DNA of 64,000 nt, taken from contig CP136064.1 of assembly GCA_032622095.1 (NCBI GenBank), forward strand, positions 194,341,948 to 194,405,947, in the 5' to 3' direction. Every line of letters begins with the position of its first letter. The stretch's first letter is position 1. The translations under genes and the position numbers were made by a program. The notes under the pieces were generated by a model. The model ran no database searches and was not told where the DNA came from. It was given only the letters and a program-made list of their open reading frames with translations. Source of the stretch: Siphonodentalium dalli (Eukaryota; Mollusca; Scaphopoda; Gadilida; Siphonodentaliidae). Below are positions 48,290 to 60,695 of the stretch, piece by piece.

Positions 48290-49080
48290 CCATATCGATG
48301 ATTGCGAACACTTCATATTTCAATGCCCACATTTTATATTAGCTCGTCAAATTCTTTTAGAGAATATACCTGATTTTGTTAACATTAAAACAAACCTATT
48401 CCTAAATGGAGATGTCACTTTAAATAAACACATAAATCTGCAAATTTTTGAAGAGTTCCAGAAGTACATCCTCAGAACAAGACGTTTCTCTTAAGTTTTC
48501 CTGTGATCTCGACTCCGGTACATTTCACTATGAGCTGATTACACTGGTGATGTATCCTTAAAATCATTAATAAGCATTATTCCCCTTTCTACTCTTCATC
48601 TTCCTACTCTCTCTCTTTCTTTCTGTCTCTCTCTCTTCCTCGCTATTCCTCTCCTCCGCCACAGTTACTTACAACACATCATATACTCTTCACACCTCCT
48701 AACGTCACATCTACCTATCATACAATTTCAATACATTATAACTAACATATAATCAATCAGCCACTAAATACCCAATCAAATAGCAACGACCAGATACAAG
48801 ATATTGGTCCCATGCTGTCTGAATGAGGTATTCATGAGACAGCATGGTACCAATATCTTGTATACATATTACCATTTTAAGAATATTGGGTATCATATTT
48901 CTAAGTGGGCGGAACGACCAGCAAAGCTTATAGCTTACTGTCGTCTCCGTTTCCAACCGATATAACATGCCTGCAAATCTCCGATAACATACACCATCAA
49001 TGTTATGTCAACTGTACTATTAATTTGTTATGTTTATGTATGTATGTGTTGTCTTTGTGTTGGAATAAAGTATGTTTAAA
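48290..49080 (+). pseudogene. CR1-like LINE, 5'-truncated: ORF2 C-terminus and 3' UTR
   Basis: A frame of about 67 codons begins with a C-terminal zinc-cluster remnant (DCEHFIFQCPHF) and ends KYILRTRRFS at a stop near 48495. A CT-rich 3' UTR (about 48605-48660) and the tail GGAATAAAGTATGTTTA plus A residues at about 49063-49087 follow. The layout matches the 3' end of the element at 43457-47260. It abuts the Y block at 49090. Confidence 0.75.
48794..48863. repeat. 70-bp hairpin within the LINE 3' UTR
   Basis: Two 27-bp arms (left ATACAAGATATTGGT, then CCATGCTGTCT; right its complement) pair with a single mismatch around a 16-bp loop. Weaker pairing continues outward (TACCCAAT near 48769 with ATTGGGTA near 48884, and CCACT with AGTGGGC). 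A small foldback MITE inserted in the LINE UTR is likeliest; the shape would also suit a small-RNA precursor. Confidence 0.7.
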
Positions 49081-50379
49081 AAAAAAATCCATATGAAGTT
49101 TGGTGACGATCGGGTGAGCGATATGGCCTGTAGGGTGTGTCGAAGGATTTAGTCATCCAAATAGTAAAATCATAGATTGCTAGCGGCCATGCGTTTTAAC
49201 GAAACTCAGGAAAAAATCGGTGGCTTCTATCTAGTGGTCATTCCGAAGATCCATATGAAGTTTTGTGACGACCGGATGAGGATGTAGGGTGTGCCGAAGG
49301 ATTTAATCATACAAAGAGTGAAATCCCAAGACGACTGCCAGTGGTCATGTTTTTCATTTAAAATCGTTCAAATTCAAGAGCTCCCATCTAGATGTGATCC
49401 TAATCATATCTATAATTTTTCAAAACAATTTAAATGTTGGTTGAACAGGGTGTACCGATGGATTTAAATGTAAAATTGAAGATGGCTTCTGGCGGTCATG
49501 TTTTATAACGAATTTCGTGGGGAAATTCGACGACGTCCATCCAGAGGCCACCCGGAATATCCGTGTGGAGTTTGGTGACGATCGGAGGTGTGTGGCATCA
49601 TGTCATGTAAGGTGTACCGAAGAATTTAGTCATGCAAAGAGTTATATTCATTTGCACACTGAAGTCCCAAAAACTGAATGGACGAAACTGTGGCACGTTT
49701 TGGTGGCCAACACTCGAGAGGAAGTTTCAAGACATTTGGATTTTTTGTCAGCCAATACTCAAATGCATATATGATCTTATCTTATAAATACCGTGGCCTG
49801 TAAAAACTGTTAATTAATTTAAGAAAAACAAATCGGGGTGTGAATTTGCCTGGAAGTTATCAGTTTCAGATATCCAACTTCTTATTCTGGGCCGAACCAT
49901 AGTCGACCTAGTAGATTATGCCCCCTTGTTAGTGGCCACCATTATACTACTGAACAATTCAGAATAGCCTACCACCCAGGCCTGTGAGGGAACACTTGGG
50001 AACGTCGGGGATGCAAATGGAATTATGAAACGTGTTTGTCTGGTTCAAAAGGAGGAGTGCATGGACACCTCTAAAGGAGATAATTTACGCCCGTCCCTGA
50101 CAATGTAACGGACTACCAGAATAAATTTGATGCAGTGATCGTAGATAACTCTAACGGTTATAACAATTTCCACAAAAAGCGAAAATGGTACTGTCAGTCT
50201 AGAATGACACCAATAGTGGTGTTATATGTATTTTTTTTAAGTCAAACAACTATTCGCCTGGAAATACCAGTATATTTAATCAGCAAACGTCATGCACGTA
50301 CACTTTACAGGCCTATACAGTAGGACTGATAAACTATCAAATCAAAAGACATTATGACGAAATTCAGCTGCGAAATAGC

Positions 50380-51010
50380 AACGTTCTGTTTTCTTGCGAT
50401 GTCACTCAGACCCTCTCAATCTCTGGAACGTATGGGATCTCGTATCAAGGGATCGTCATCGTTCAAAAGACTGCGACATCTGGTATACTTATTCTGAACA
50501 AAACGACGTACGCAAACAGTATGTGCTGTGCTCAATGCGGCTCAATCTACAACAATGAAATTATACACGTATATAGCATCTGACTGTCGATCCGAATCGT
50601 TGATTCATCTCATATCAGGGATACATTCTGGGAGAGAGTGGTCGATGTGTGCGGCATTCAGGGCTACGAATTCCTGGCCTCACTCTCTGTGGACACATTC
50701 GCATCTCTCCTTCTTGGAAACTCTAGCATATGCGAACAGTCAAACCATATCCACAATTCCGTGAATCAAATTGTTATTGCTGCTGTCTTTCTTTTCCACT
50801 CTTACAATGTTGCGAAGGGTATCTACTAGCTTCCACGAATATGATACAAAATGTCAGTTATCCAACACGCACAATATCAAACTTTTGATTGTGGACGCAT
50901 CTTTCTATAGAATAGATGTATTATTTATGCTTATTTGTGTATATTCTTCCTTTTCCCTTTATACTGTTTGTATAATCTCTCCATACAGGAGGCAATAAAG
51001 ATATATAGTA
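50380..51010 (+). pseudogene. LINE ORF2 C-terminus and 3' end, relic (second copy)
   Basis: Orthologous to the relic at 4900-5605. It has CAQCGSIYNNEI near 50530, the tail with FWERVVDVCG (near 50631), and the ending GGAGGCAATAAAGATATATAG near 50998. Extra frameshifts and small indels relative to the first copy show independent decay. Confidence 0.6.
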
Positions 51011-51079
51011 AATCGATGTTTGTGACTATTGTTGATTTAGTTTGAATAAATATTTCATTAAATTTACGCCATTAAATAC

Positions 51080-51375
51080 GTCATAGCGTCTTTTTTTTAT
51101 CTGGGACTATTTCTTTATACAGGCAAACTACGCATAGTTATACGTGAAACGTCATCGCAGACCTAATAAAAGCCGCTGTCAGTTGCACGTCCAATTTATT
51201 GATTTAAGTATGTTTTATGGAGGTTTTGGATCAAGTAATAAATATAATCTACAACTCGACCCCCCCCCCGTTTGTAGCGAAATTTACAAAACGAGTCCAC
51301 TAAATTAGGTCTGGACTTGACTAATCTATTTTTTTTTTAATTTCGATATAAACTGGGGACTAGTTGTATATCCTC
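51080..51375. repeat. Foldback-family arm
   Basis: Contains TTTATCTGGGACTATTTCTT, GTCCAATTTATTGATTTAAG, GGAGGTTTTGGATCAAG and AAACTGGGGACTAGTTGTAT, matching the arms at 5636-5965 and 6255-6425. It is not a complete hairpin here. Confidence 0.5.
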
Positions 51376-51988
51376 AAAATATGTATCTACCCTCGCAATA
51401 TTAGACAATATAAAACTAGCATTTAGTCTGTTTTCTACACTATTCGAAGTAGTTCAGACATTACATTTGTTCTGAAAACCACACCAGTTGTCAATTGATA
51501 GCGGTAATTTTATGTGAAATAAAGACATTTCCGCAGTGTTTACATATTATAACAAGTATGCGAACTCAATTTTCCCTATGAAATGACATCGGCATATTTC
51601 GGCGAAAATATTCCAGCAATAGTGAGGTATGTAATTTGTAAATTAAAAATAGCATATATAAGTCGAGCCGTTCCGTGTAAGAAACGTTTAACTAGTAAGT
51701 AATATAGGACCACTTACGATACAAGTAAACACATACTAGTGATGGAATTTATTAACAGCACACGATGAGTAAGGGGTGTATTCGATCGTTATGGGCGTAT
51801 TCGATTGACGGCACAGAAGCCAAACTTAGCCGAGATTATTACGGAACTCTTCGGCTTTCAGTTAAAACGTAAACAAACCGATGTTAGTCCTAATAAACCG
51901 GAATATTCTATGTGCAATTTAACATGAAAGTTAGATTATTATACACCACCATGACCATAATATGTCACTCTTTCCGATATATATAGTA

Positions 51989-52918
51989 CTAGAAGGTGAC
52001 CCGACTTCGTCCGGGCTTTGACCTTGAATTGTCTATTTTGAAGGCCAAGGTCAAGTGGGGTCACGATTTGACCCGTCCAAAACACAGTGCCCGAACAAAA
52101 GTACCCGACAAAAGTACCCGTCGAAATCCATCCGGTTTTACCCGATTTGACCTTGAATTGACCATTTTGAAGGTCAAGGTCAGGTGGGGTCAAACACCAA
52201 CACCCCAAAAATGGTGGAAATCGGCCCAGTGGATACCGGGAAATCGGCCCAGCGGATACCGAGATACCCTATGCATCAAATTTCGTCCGTAAAAATCCGC
52301 CAGTTTAACCCGATTTGATTTCCACTGAAGTATATAAACGCGCCTCATATACACACGCTCATTAATTATCAAGTTTCAACGTAAAGATAAATTACCATCG
52401 CTGCCCGAGATATCGCCAAGACGTCTGAAACAGTCAAATGCATCGGCCGGAGAAGAGTTAACGTGATCTAACTTTATGACCTCTAACGACGTCATAGAAG
52501 TTACGCATTGTTTTTACCCTGATAGAAGATCGTACCACTTCTTCTTAATAATTGAGGCAGATAACTAAAACGGATACATACATATTATATATCGTTGGAA
52601 AGAGGAAACACGAAAGATTCTCATTGTGTCATTATTATGACTGGCATGTTATTATTCGCGCTGTTTCGAATCGATTTGTAAGCACCGAACTGAAATATAT
52701 TAGCGCAAAACGGCGTAAAAACAGATTTGACCTCGCCACGTGAAAAGTTGACCTCGCACGGACAAATTAATAGGCCTATGTTAGTCCTGACCCGAAAATA
52801 CCCCCACATACCAAGTTTCATCGAAATCGGCTCGGCCATTTTCGAGTCCATCGATTACACACAAACAAACACACAAACAAACACACAAACAAACAGATCT
52901 TCCAAAATATATAATAGA
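51989..52918 (+). mobile_element. RTE-like non-autonomous element with a paralogous empty site
   Basis: Starts ACTAGAAGGTGACCCGACTT and ends with AAACAAACA repeats plus TATATAATAG. The paralogous sequence at 7236-7260 reads through (CCGATATATATAGCATCAG) without it. The 5' 28 bp and the last ~490 bp match the elements at 1-1769. The middle differs and has its own duplicated segment (TTTGACCTTGAATTG near 52016 and 52147). The element is therefore modular: constant ends, variable centre. Confidence 0.75.
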
Positions 52919-53589
52919 TCATCAGGTATTGATTTGTTAGGTAAACTCGAGTAAAATATACTATAATTATGGGCGTAACTCATGTCATACAAATGGTAAC
53001 GGGACGTACTAAAACTAGCATCTCGCTATCCCAAAATCTTAGCTGGCATTAGTACGAGCAGACTCGGACTATATTCGAAGTATGTTTTAATGGTCATGTC
53101 GACTTTCAAAAGGGGTATTATTTTGCACCCAAAATTACTAAAGAACATATATGATAAAAAAAACATTAATATATAGTTGACTCTCATTCGAATAAAATAT
53201 TAAAGAGACTTGGGTTAAAGGGGGTGGGGGGGGACTAACACAAAACTGTTGTTGTATACTTTCTTATTTACATATATAGTTAACAGTAGGATATAAATAT
53301 GTCAGTCCGGATTTTTCTCCCAGACCCCTGGACCGAATTCAACCAAATTTGGTGTGGTGACTCGGGGTAACCAGGCGGAGGTTATAACGGCGTTTGTTTT
53401 TCAAAACTTGCTTATTAAATAAACAAAACCAAAAATATGTCCATTATGAACCGATTTGCACGATAATATACTGAAGTAACTCGTCCAGTTGTTTTGCCCA
53501 AAAGACTGGAACTGTCGCAAAATAATTATTGAAATCGGTCGCCAACTGTTTTAGTTATCGGCTTACGGTCTCAAAATTGTTAACAATAA

Positions 53590-54240
53590 AATAAAAATGT
53601 GGCCTCCACATCACCCCTTTCAACAAAAACATGGTAAGCACCCATCTAGAGGTCACCCCGATGACGAATATGGAGTTTGGTGATGATCGGATGAGGAATA
53701 TGCTCTGTATGGTGTGCTAAAGGATTTAGTGATGCAAAGAGTACAATCCAAGATGAGCACGTTTTTCATCGAAAATCGTTCAAATTCGATAGCTCCCATC
53801 TAGAGGTTATCATAAACAAGCCTGTACAGTTTCAACAAAAATTCTCCAATAAATCTGGGCTGCAGATGGATTCGCATTTGCAATCCAAGATGGCTGATGG
53901 CGGTCATGTTTTTAAACAAATTTCGGGGGGGGGGGTGAGGCTCACATCGAGAGGTCACCCGAAGATCTATATGAAGTGACGATTTGGTGAAGATAGGATG
54001 ATAAATATGACCTGTAATGTGTTCTAAAGGAATTAGACATACAAAGAGTAAAATCCACTAGTAGTCATGTTTTGTTAACATAATTCAGAAAAAATGTAAT
54101 CACCCATCTAGAGGCCACCCTGAGTATCCATATGAAGTTTGGTGATGATTGGATGAGGAATATGCTCTGTGTGGTGTGCTAAAGTATTTAAACCCAAGAT
54201 GGCTGTCGGCATTATGCATATAACAAATATCGTTGAAATC
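53590..54240. repeat. AAGATGGCCGC-family repeat
   Basis: Periodic modules with GAGTTTGGTGATGATCGG, AAGGATTTAGTGATGCAAAG and AATCCAAGATGGCTG. A G run lies at 53926-53935. It is the same family and position as 7935-8225, but longer. Confidence 0.65.
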
Positions 54241-54827
54241 GGTTGACGTTTGATGTTTGAATTATCGGACTAACGGTCTCACGCTCGCGCCCACTCGCCC
54301 GTATTTACGATTACGGGTTGCGGAAGACAAACATGGACAAGCGAGATTAACATGACCTCTTCAAGTCAACCATTGAATATGACTCGATAACATAACTAAG
54401 TACCACATAATCACGGCTAAACCATATCACCTTGCTGCGAGTGGCAAAAAGTTTGAACGGCAATATTGTATTACCATCGTACTAGCAGTCCTAAATTCTG
54501 CGAAAAAGGTTTCGAAAATAAATAGCTAGTACTTTTTATCAGTAGTAGTTCATTATGCGAATTATTATGTTGGGTTTTTATTAGTGTTTTATTCGTCTTG
54601 TGAACTCCGTTAGTAATCTGTCGAATCGAGTCTTTGAATATCATATTGATGTACATTTTACAAACCATCTGGCCCACAGTAGAGTGTAAGGAAGAAACTT
54701 TACTTACGTAGTGCGGAATAATGTATATACAATATTCTTCTGTAAGATTATGTTTGTTTCATTAGGTTTTTTTTTAGGCAACGGACTTGGGGAAACAAAA
54801 TGGTAAGAATTTATGATTGATAATTAG

Positions 54828-54833
54828 TTTATT
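54828..54833 (-). terminator. Polyadenylation signal of forkhead copy 3
   Basis: AATAAA on the minus strand in a context conserved with copies 1 and 2, about 280 bases after the stop at 55112. Part of the 3' UTR present in the other copies is deleted here. Confidence 0.55.
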
Positions 54834-55111
54834 TTTGCAATAACAATTTAAACATCAATATATTTTAGCACATCCACGTGGTGATATAATGGTCGGGTGA
54901 CGATGATTCAGGAATATATACAATTGTAATCAAAGCATAGTCAACTTATTGTACAATTACATCTATCACAAGGGATATAACAAGATAACAAATAATAACA
55001 AGATATTCCATAAACGTGAAATGATGTTGAGAGCCTTCGAAATGGCCACCCAATAGGCAGACTCAAAAGTTGATAGTTTATGGAATATCATCAGTGTGTC
55101 AACAATATCAC

Positions 55112-57787
55112 TTAAGAATACTTAACAGGTTTGTAATAATAATCAGACTGATAATCGATAACGTTGGACTTAGCACTATCAGCATAGCGTTCGTTGTGTG
55201 GCACCGATACTGTAGATTCCGTTACAGGACTGTTGACGTAGTAAGAAGAACCGAATTGGTACGGATGCTGATAACCGTAACCGTACTGTTGATGGCCGTT
55301 GAAATTATACGTCGGGTTGAACTGATAATGAGGCACTGATGGGTAACTGTATGTGGCTGTCGGATAGGAACACTGTTCGTATTTAGCACTTGTCTGTTGA
55401 ATTTCTGGAAGCACCGACTCAGATAAGTTGTATTGTTGAATAGCACGTGGTGGCGAGCTGCTCGGGAGATCGCATGTGTAGGAGGAGTCTAATTTATAAT
55501 CAGTGAGTCGCCTATCAATATCGAACTCTGGACTGGAATTCAACACTGTCTCGTAGCCGCTGTCCACACTGATGTTGGGTGAACTGAGAATAGAATTAGA
55601 TGATGAACACGGAGAAAGATTCGGCGAGTCGACGGGCGAAACAGGTTCGGTGGAAAGGTTAACTGTTGTCACTATTGGTGATAGTCGGTCGGTCAACTGC
55701 TGGTCGTTTATCGTTGGACTCACAGATGAAACAGTTCCATCACGTGGTGATAGATCACAAATCTGCCTCTCGAAGACTTTTCGTGGTTCGGCTGACATGC
55801 AGAGGTTATGCTTGAATGTCTCCATTCTGTGTAGCAACGCTGCGGAAACACAGTCCCAGAACTGACCGGCGTTCACTCGATAGTAGCCCCAACGCAGGGT
55901 GTTTGTGCCGCTCTCTCTGTCGACGTTTGATCGGTAGTCTCCCTTGGCGAATGTGGGGAGGCTGCTGGGGACGATGGTCCAGAGGAATGTAGCTCTGCCG
56001 AGAGGTCCGGACTGGGGCTGACCGCGACCGACGCCGATCTTAGTGAAGCATTTGGTCTTGGAGAGGCTGTGTCTGACGGCGTTCTTCCAGTGTTCTCTTG
56101 TCGAATGTCGGAAGAATGAGAAGCGATGCTTGATGTAACGGTAGATCTCGGTGATTGGCAGGCAGAAGTTTGGAGATCTCAGGACGGCGATGTAAATGAG
56201 CTCGGTGTATGAGTAGTTGGGCTTGACGTTGATGTCGTCTTTGATGTCAAGGCGTTCGTAGAGAGCGACGAAGTTGTCGATGACTTTGCGGAGATCCATG
56301 TCGGCTTCTTGTGTGAATTGCGGCTGCGCTTGCTGTTCGGTGACACCTAAAACGGAAATGTTACTGTTATTCGAAGCAAATAATAATATTTAGAGCTACA
56401 CATATAAAGTTAACTATGATTTAGCAATTTGCGAGGCTGTAGCAGACGAACAAGTGTTCAATGGATAGCATTTAATGAATTTGAGGATATTGTACCACTA
56501 TTGGTTTTTGTACAGCGATACATGTACCTGGTCAGAGTGTGTAGTTATTTATGACATCCTTTACATAGCTCACAAAAGAGCTCACAAAAGTATAATGCCC
56601 CGTCGACAATCTTATGAGAGGAAATCTCATTTTTAAATCTGTTTTCGTAACATATAGGATTAGCTTTATCTCACGTTGCATAAAACGTGTTTTTTGCAAC
56701 ATTTTGATATCTATTCTATTCGAAAATAAATTTTTTCGACAATTGTGTATTTTTATTGTACTTACACATTGCTGTCTTGTATTATGAACGTTCAAATGAT
56801 TTCATAGTATTCAATTTTTTCGAACATACCATATCAGGTATAGACTAACAACGAACGCCCTTTATTGTTTCATTCTGAACCAGTTTTTTGTTCTAGTTAA
56901 AAGCGACTAGTAATAAGTTTTGAAGCATTTGAAATAGTTTGAAATCAAAATTCGGCGAGTCCTTTTCAATGCTATACAAAATCCGCAACACAATAGTAGA
57001 CAATATTGCACATATGCTACTATTCTTTGGCATATTTTGATACCAGAACATGCTCATTATGAAATATGCACCCCAGTTGCTAGCATAGAGTCCAATAATT
57101 GATTGCCTCTGCATCGAAGAAAAAACCTTCCATTTATAACACTAACGAGCGTTTCCTGATATAGTAAAACATAAGGAGCGTTTGGACCACTCGACATTTT
57201 GATAAATTTATGGACGTTGTAAAATATATAACCTATAGTAGTGTCTAGAATCCATTTTTATCTCCGATAGACACATCAGTGACTGTACACTTGAGGCATG
57301 TGAATATATTTTATTTTTGACTTGATATCACTTTCCTATGGAGCCCCGGAGGTGAAATCCGAATGTCGTGGCCACGAGAATAAAGTCGTGGCAACGACTT
57401 CATATTCTCGTGGCCACGACTTTATTCTCGTGGCCACGACTTTATTCTCGTGGCCACGAATTCATATTCTCGTGGCCACAACTTTATAAAAAAATCGGAT
57501 GTCACCTCCGGGCCTCCATACTTTCCCATATTATTATTATCATATCCCTATTACATGATTGGATTGCATAGATCTGACCAAGTTGGTGAGAAGCAATGCC
57601 TTTTTGATAATAATAATAATAGGGACACCGGTATTTCTACATCTGAAAAATTAAGGTCCAAAATTCATTTGAAGATTGCCCAGATACTATGACTGCTAAA
57701 CATACCTGGTCGGTGTTGAAGAAGCCGACGAACTTTTTCAGAGTGGTCGTCATGAATGGCAAATTCATCGGAAACTTTGCGTTTCAT
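55112..57787 (-). CDS. Forkhead (Fox-type) transcription factor, copy 3; two exons
   Basis: Exon 1 is 57787-57706 and exon 2 is 56346-55112 (acceptor TTCCGTTTTAG), giving 438 residues; the intron is 1359 bp and holds a MITE. A Met inside exon 2 (56299) is not the start: fifteen codons upstream of it are in frame and conserved. By hand count about 37 residues differ from copies 1/2 and two single residues are inserted. None of the substitutions lies in the forkhead domain itself (residues 69-160). They gather in the N-terminal linker and the Ser/Pro and Tyr/Gln-rich tail. This pattern indicates selection on DNA binding with relaxed or divergent evolution of the tail. All splice and control signals look intact. 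Confidence 0.9.
57338..57519. mobile_element. hAT-like MITE in the intron of forkhead copy 3
   Basis: 182 bp with inverted ends ATGGAGCCCCGGAGGTGA and the complement of ATGGAGGCCCGGAGGTGA. It is flanked by 8-bp direct repeats ACTTTCCT and ACTTTCCC, and the paralogous introns near 22213 and 31187 have a single ACTTTCCA. The interior is a tandem repeat of about 20-30 bp built on the palindrome CGTGGCCACG (five or six copies). The 8-bp duplication points to the hAT superfamily. No coding capacity. Confidence 0.8.
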
Positions 57788-57869
57788 GGTTGTTAAATCG
57801 TGTGCGAAATGTTTGTAGTTGTTTGCTTGTGTTACCAAGACTGAATGAAAATCGTCGATCATCGGGGGA

Positions 57870-57877
57870 TATTTAAA
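57870..57877 (-). promoter_or_regulatory. TATA-like core promoter of forkhead copy 3
   Basis: TTTAAATA on the minus strand, 83 bases upstream of the start codon, conserved with copies 1 and 2. Confidence 0.5.
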
Positions 57878-58129
57878 CATATCTATTATTTTTACAATGG
57901 GTGGCTAGAGTTCTACTGACACCCATATGGAAACCATCGAGAAACCCGCACGCGTCATTGTTTGGACGAATCTGACCAATACGTGCCTTGTACTCACTAA
58001 CGGGAAGTTCAAATCAATTAAAACAGTCAGTGATCACAACTAATTAGGAACCATGTCTGATGTGATGAGCACCTGATTATTGAAGGGCAGTCGAATAGTG
58101 AACACAGTTCTTGTGGAGTTTTTAGTCTG

Positions 58130-60690
58130 TCCGCACGTGACACTGATGGGTGATTCGTGACAGCATTCCTGATCTGTTCAATGTGTCTGCCTGACACTAA
58201 TTTTGTTGATTTGTGGCAATGTTCAATAGAGGTATTATAATTTGTTTATGAAATTTAACTGTTCATATCACTTAATCTGACATGGCTCATTCGAGACTCC
58301 AAATATACGCCAACGTAATTATAGAAAGAGGGATCAAATAGGTCCACATATACATAATATATCGATCTAACGGCTTTATATACTCTAAATATAGACTTTC
58401 AAAAGTCATAACAATTTTCTGGCCGTTTTCTATTTTTTCGCAAAGGAATTTTTACCGTATAAGGAATATACAAACAATGAACGCTCTTTATTGTTAATGC
58501 TGTAGAAAAGTCGGAATCCGATTTTTCTGAATTCTATGACTTGAATACTAATGTCTTTCTGTGGCATATACAGTTCTTATATGGTGGCATATAACTCTAT
58601 GTATACTGATGTCGCTCGACACTTTTTAATAGATTATCCTGCTCTCGCAGAATCACGAAACAAATTCTGGTATTTATTCATTGACCGGTTTCCAGTAGTT
58701 GCTTATCAGTACATTGACAATCTTTCCATAGAGCAGCAAATTGCCTGTTGCGCTTTTTCATTAAAGCGACAAAATGTCTTTGGTACGAATGGAATTCCTA
58801 TATGGAATCTCCACCAATTTTTTTTTTATTGGATAAGATCACTATCAACTAGTCAGTCAACTAATTGGACCCATTTGTTTAACAAACTAATTCTGAAATG
58901 TTCCCGTGTATGTAGGTTTTAGTCGGCTTATATATGCTCATACGTGTTCTGGTGTTTGTTTTTATTTGTTTGTTTTTATACAAACATTGTCTAAATACTA
59001 TACGTAGACAATATAATTAGGTATGTCCGTATGTCTGTCGAAATGCAATTGATTTGGCGAGTATAATACACATGCCCCGTGCTGCACTTATCGTGCCTGC
59101 AGAAGTATGTATATGTATGTATGCGTGTTTTGTTGTAAGTCTATGGAAGAGCGTTAGTGTGAATGCTTGTTTGCAGTTGTGTTAATCGGATTATGCTTTG
59201 TGTGAGATGTTTGGTTGTCCGTATGCGCGTATGTATGTATGTGGGTGCTGTATGTTCAGGTATTGTCACTAGTTTTCTTTTCATATCATTGATTGTAACT
59301 GTATTATTATCAACTTATTATATGTTTCTTTGCTTTTGTTTTCTCACTTAATTTTCTATGGTGATGGTTTTTGTGTTCAATGTATTCGTATTATATGTAT
59401 AACTCTTCAATATTGGAGGAAATAAAGAGAACCGGATCGTGGTGTTACAGAAGTGAGCATATTTCCATGCTCCAGACCGAAACGGGGCACCAAACAGAGT
59501 ATCCCACACAAAGGTGGCTTTCCGCTCAGGTTTATTATTGTCAGATGTCACTTAAACGGACATGGCTCATTCCAGCTTCCAAATTTTGTGGACGTAATTT
59601 GGAAGGAGGTATAACACCCCCGTGTACGTGGTATCGCCAAAACCCGAGGGTATCGCCAAACCTGAGAACATGGGAAAGTCATTTTCACGTGTATGATATT
59701 GGGATATGTTTGTTTCTCATCGTAAAACAGACAACGTATGTATATGTCCACATGAAGCAGGAGTATTTGTCCACCCGCTGTCAATCAGTTTTCCCAGATC
59801 AAACCATTTAATTTTGTTTGCGAATTTTTTCAATAGTGTTTTTGATTTTGCTCACTCAAATTTTCGAGAACATCCACCCACTAGTATAGTTCCTGGACTT
59901 CCACACTGCCAAAACAAATGCCGGTATATAATTGAATCTGTCAATGAAGCATAGGATTGAACAGAATTAAAAAAATCAGTGTCGTTCTCAATATCCGCGC
60001 AATATGGAGGGACCACTGTCGGCACAGATAGATGTCAACATCACAGACGAAGATGTCACCAACGCCAATCTTCTGTGCAGTAAATATTCTTAGTACATAA
60101 GGAGTTCTGATGAGTTTTCGAGTGTTTTTATGTGTATCTGAGACTGATCAATTGGACTGCCAATGTCATCTGAAATATGAATCCATAACATATTCGAAAT
60201 ATTGTGGACATATCTATTATGAATGTATTTCAATTGAAATTAATTGAACATCCATCTCAGCATTCAGATTTGCGATCTCAAAAAGGTGAATGAATGATAA
60301 CGCGATGCCTTGATCACATATTTTTTCATGGGAAATCGTTCAAATTAAATGGCCCCATCTAGAGGCAAACCTGAACATTAAAAACATTTCGCCAATAATT
60401 GTAGTCTACAGCATGTGCCGATATATAAAACACGTGAACTCCAATTAAGATGGCCGCTGAAGGACATGTTTTTTTGTTGCTTTTTATTAAAAAAAATTCG
60501 GAAACATTTGCTCATCTAGACTCCAGACCGAAAATACATTTGGCGTTTGGTGACGATAGGGTGAGGGGTGTGCCCTATAGGGTGTGTCGAAGGATTTACT
60601 CATTCAAAGATTAAAATCAAAGATGGCCGCCAGCGGAAATGTGTTTTAATGAAAATCTAAACATAATCGATGGCTTCTATCTAGTGGTCA
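58130..60690. repeat. X block, copy 4
   Basis: Begins GTGACACTGATGGGTGATTC upstream of forkhead copy 3. It keeps stretches shared with 22935-25690, such as CTGACACTAATTTTGTTGATT, TCCAAATTTTGTGGACGTAAT and, near 60330-60690, the AAGATGGCCGC-family repeat. A LINE fragment is inserted at 58551-59428. Between 59620 and 60330 I recognise nothing. The 925-bp transposon of the other X blocks is absent. Confidence 0.65.
58551..59428 (+). pseudogene. LINE ORF2 C-terminus and 3' UTR, 5'-truncated
   Basis: A 123-codon frame carries a LINE C-terminal signature: HFLIDYPALAESRNKFWYLF, then YQYIDNLSIEQQIACCAF. The usual Cys before PALAES is Tyr. A long 3' UTR ends GGAGGAAATAAAGAGA near 59428, like the GGAGGCAATAAAGA ends at 5597 and 51000. 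It is probably the same LINE family as those relics, but a separate insertion within X. Confidence 0.6.
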
Positions 60691-60695
60691 CCTGA

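Larger units (their letters stand above)
49090..54690. repeat. Y block, copy 2 (paralogous to 3537-8765)
   Basis: Collinear with the first Y block. It holds the periodic AAGATGGCCGC repeat (49090-49660), the LINE C-terminal relic, foldback arms (about 51080-51375), the RTE-like insertion at 51989-52918 and further periodic repeats (53590-54240). It ends with the flank A sequence of the minisatellite (54514-54690) without the array. It runs almost directly into the 3' flank of forkhead copy 3. Confidence 0.75.

Noticed and set aside
48287-49095. Target duplication CCATAT flanking the LINE fragment at 48290-49080
   Set aside because: The left flank does not match the Y block that continues on the right, so the repeat of six bases may be chance.
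56299-56301. ATG at 56299 as the start of forkhead copy 3
   Set aside because: It lies within exon 2; the upstream codons are open, conserved with copies 1/2 and joined to exon 1.
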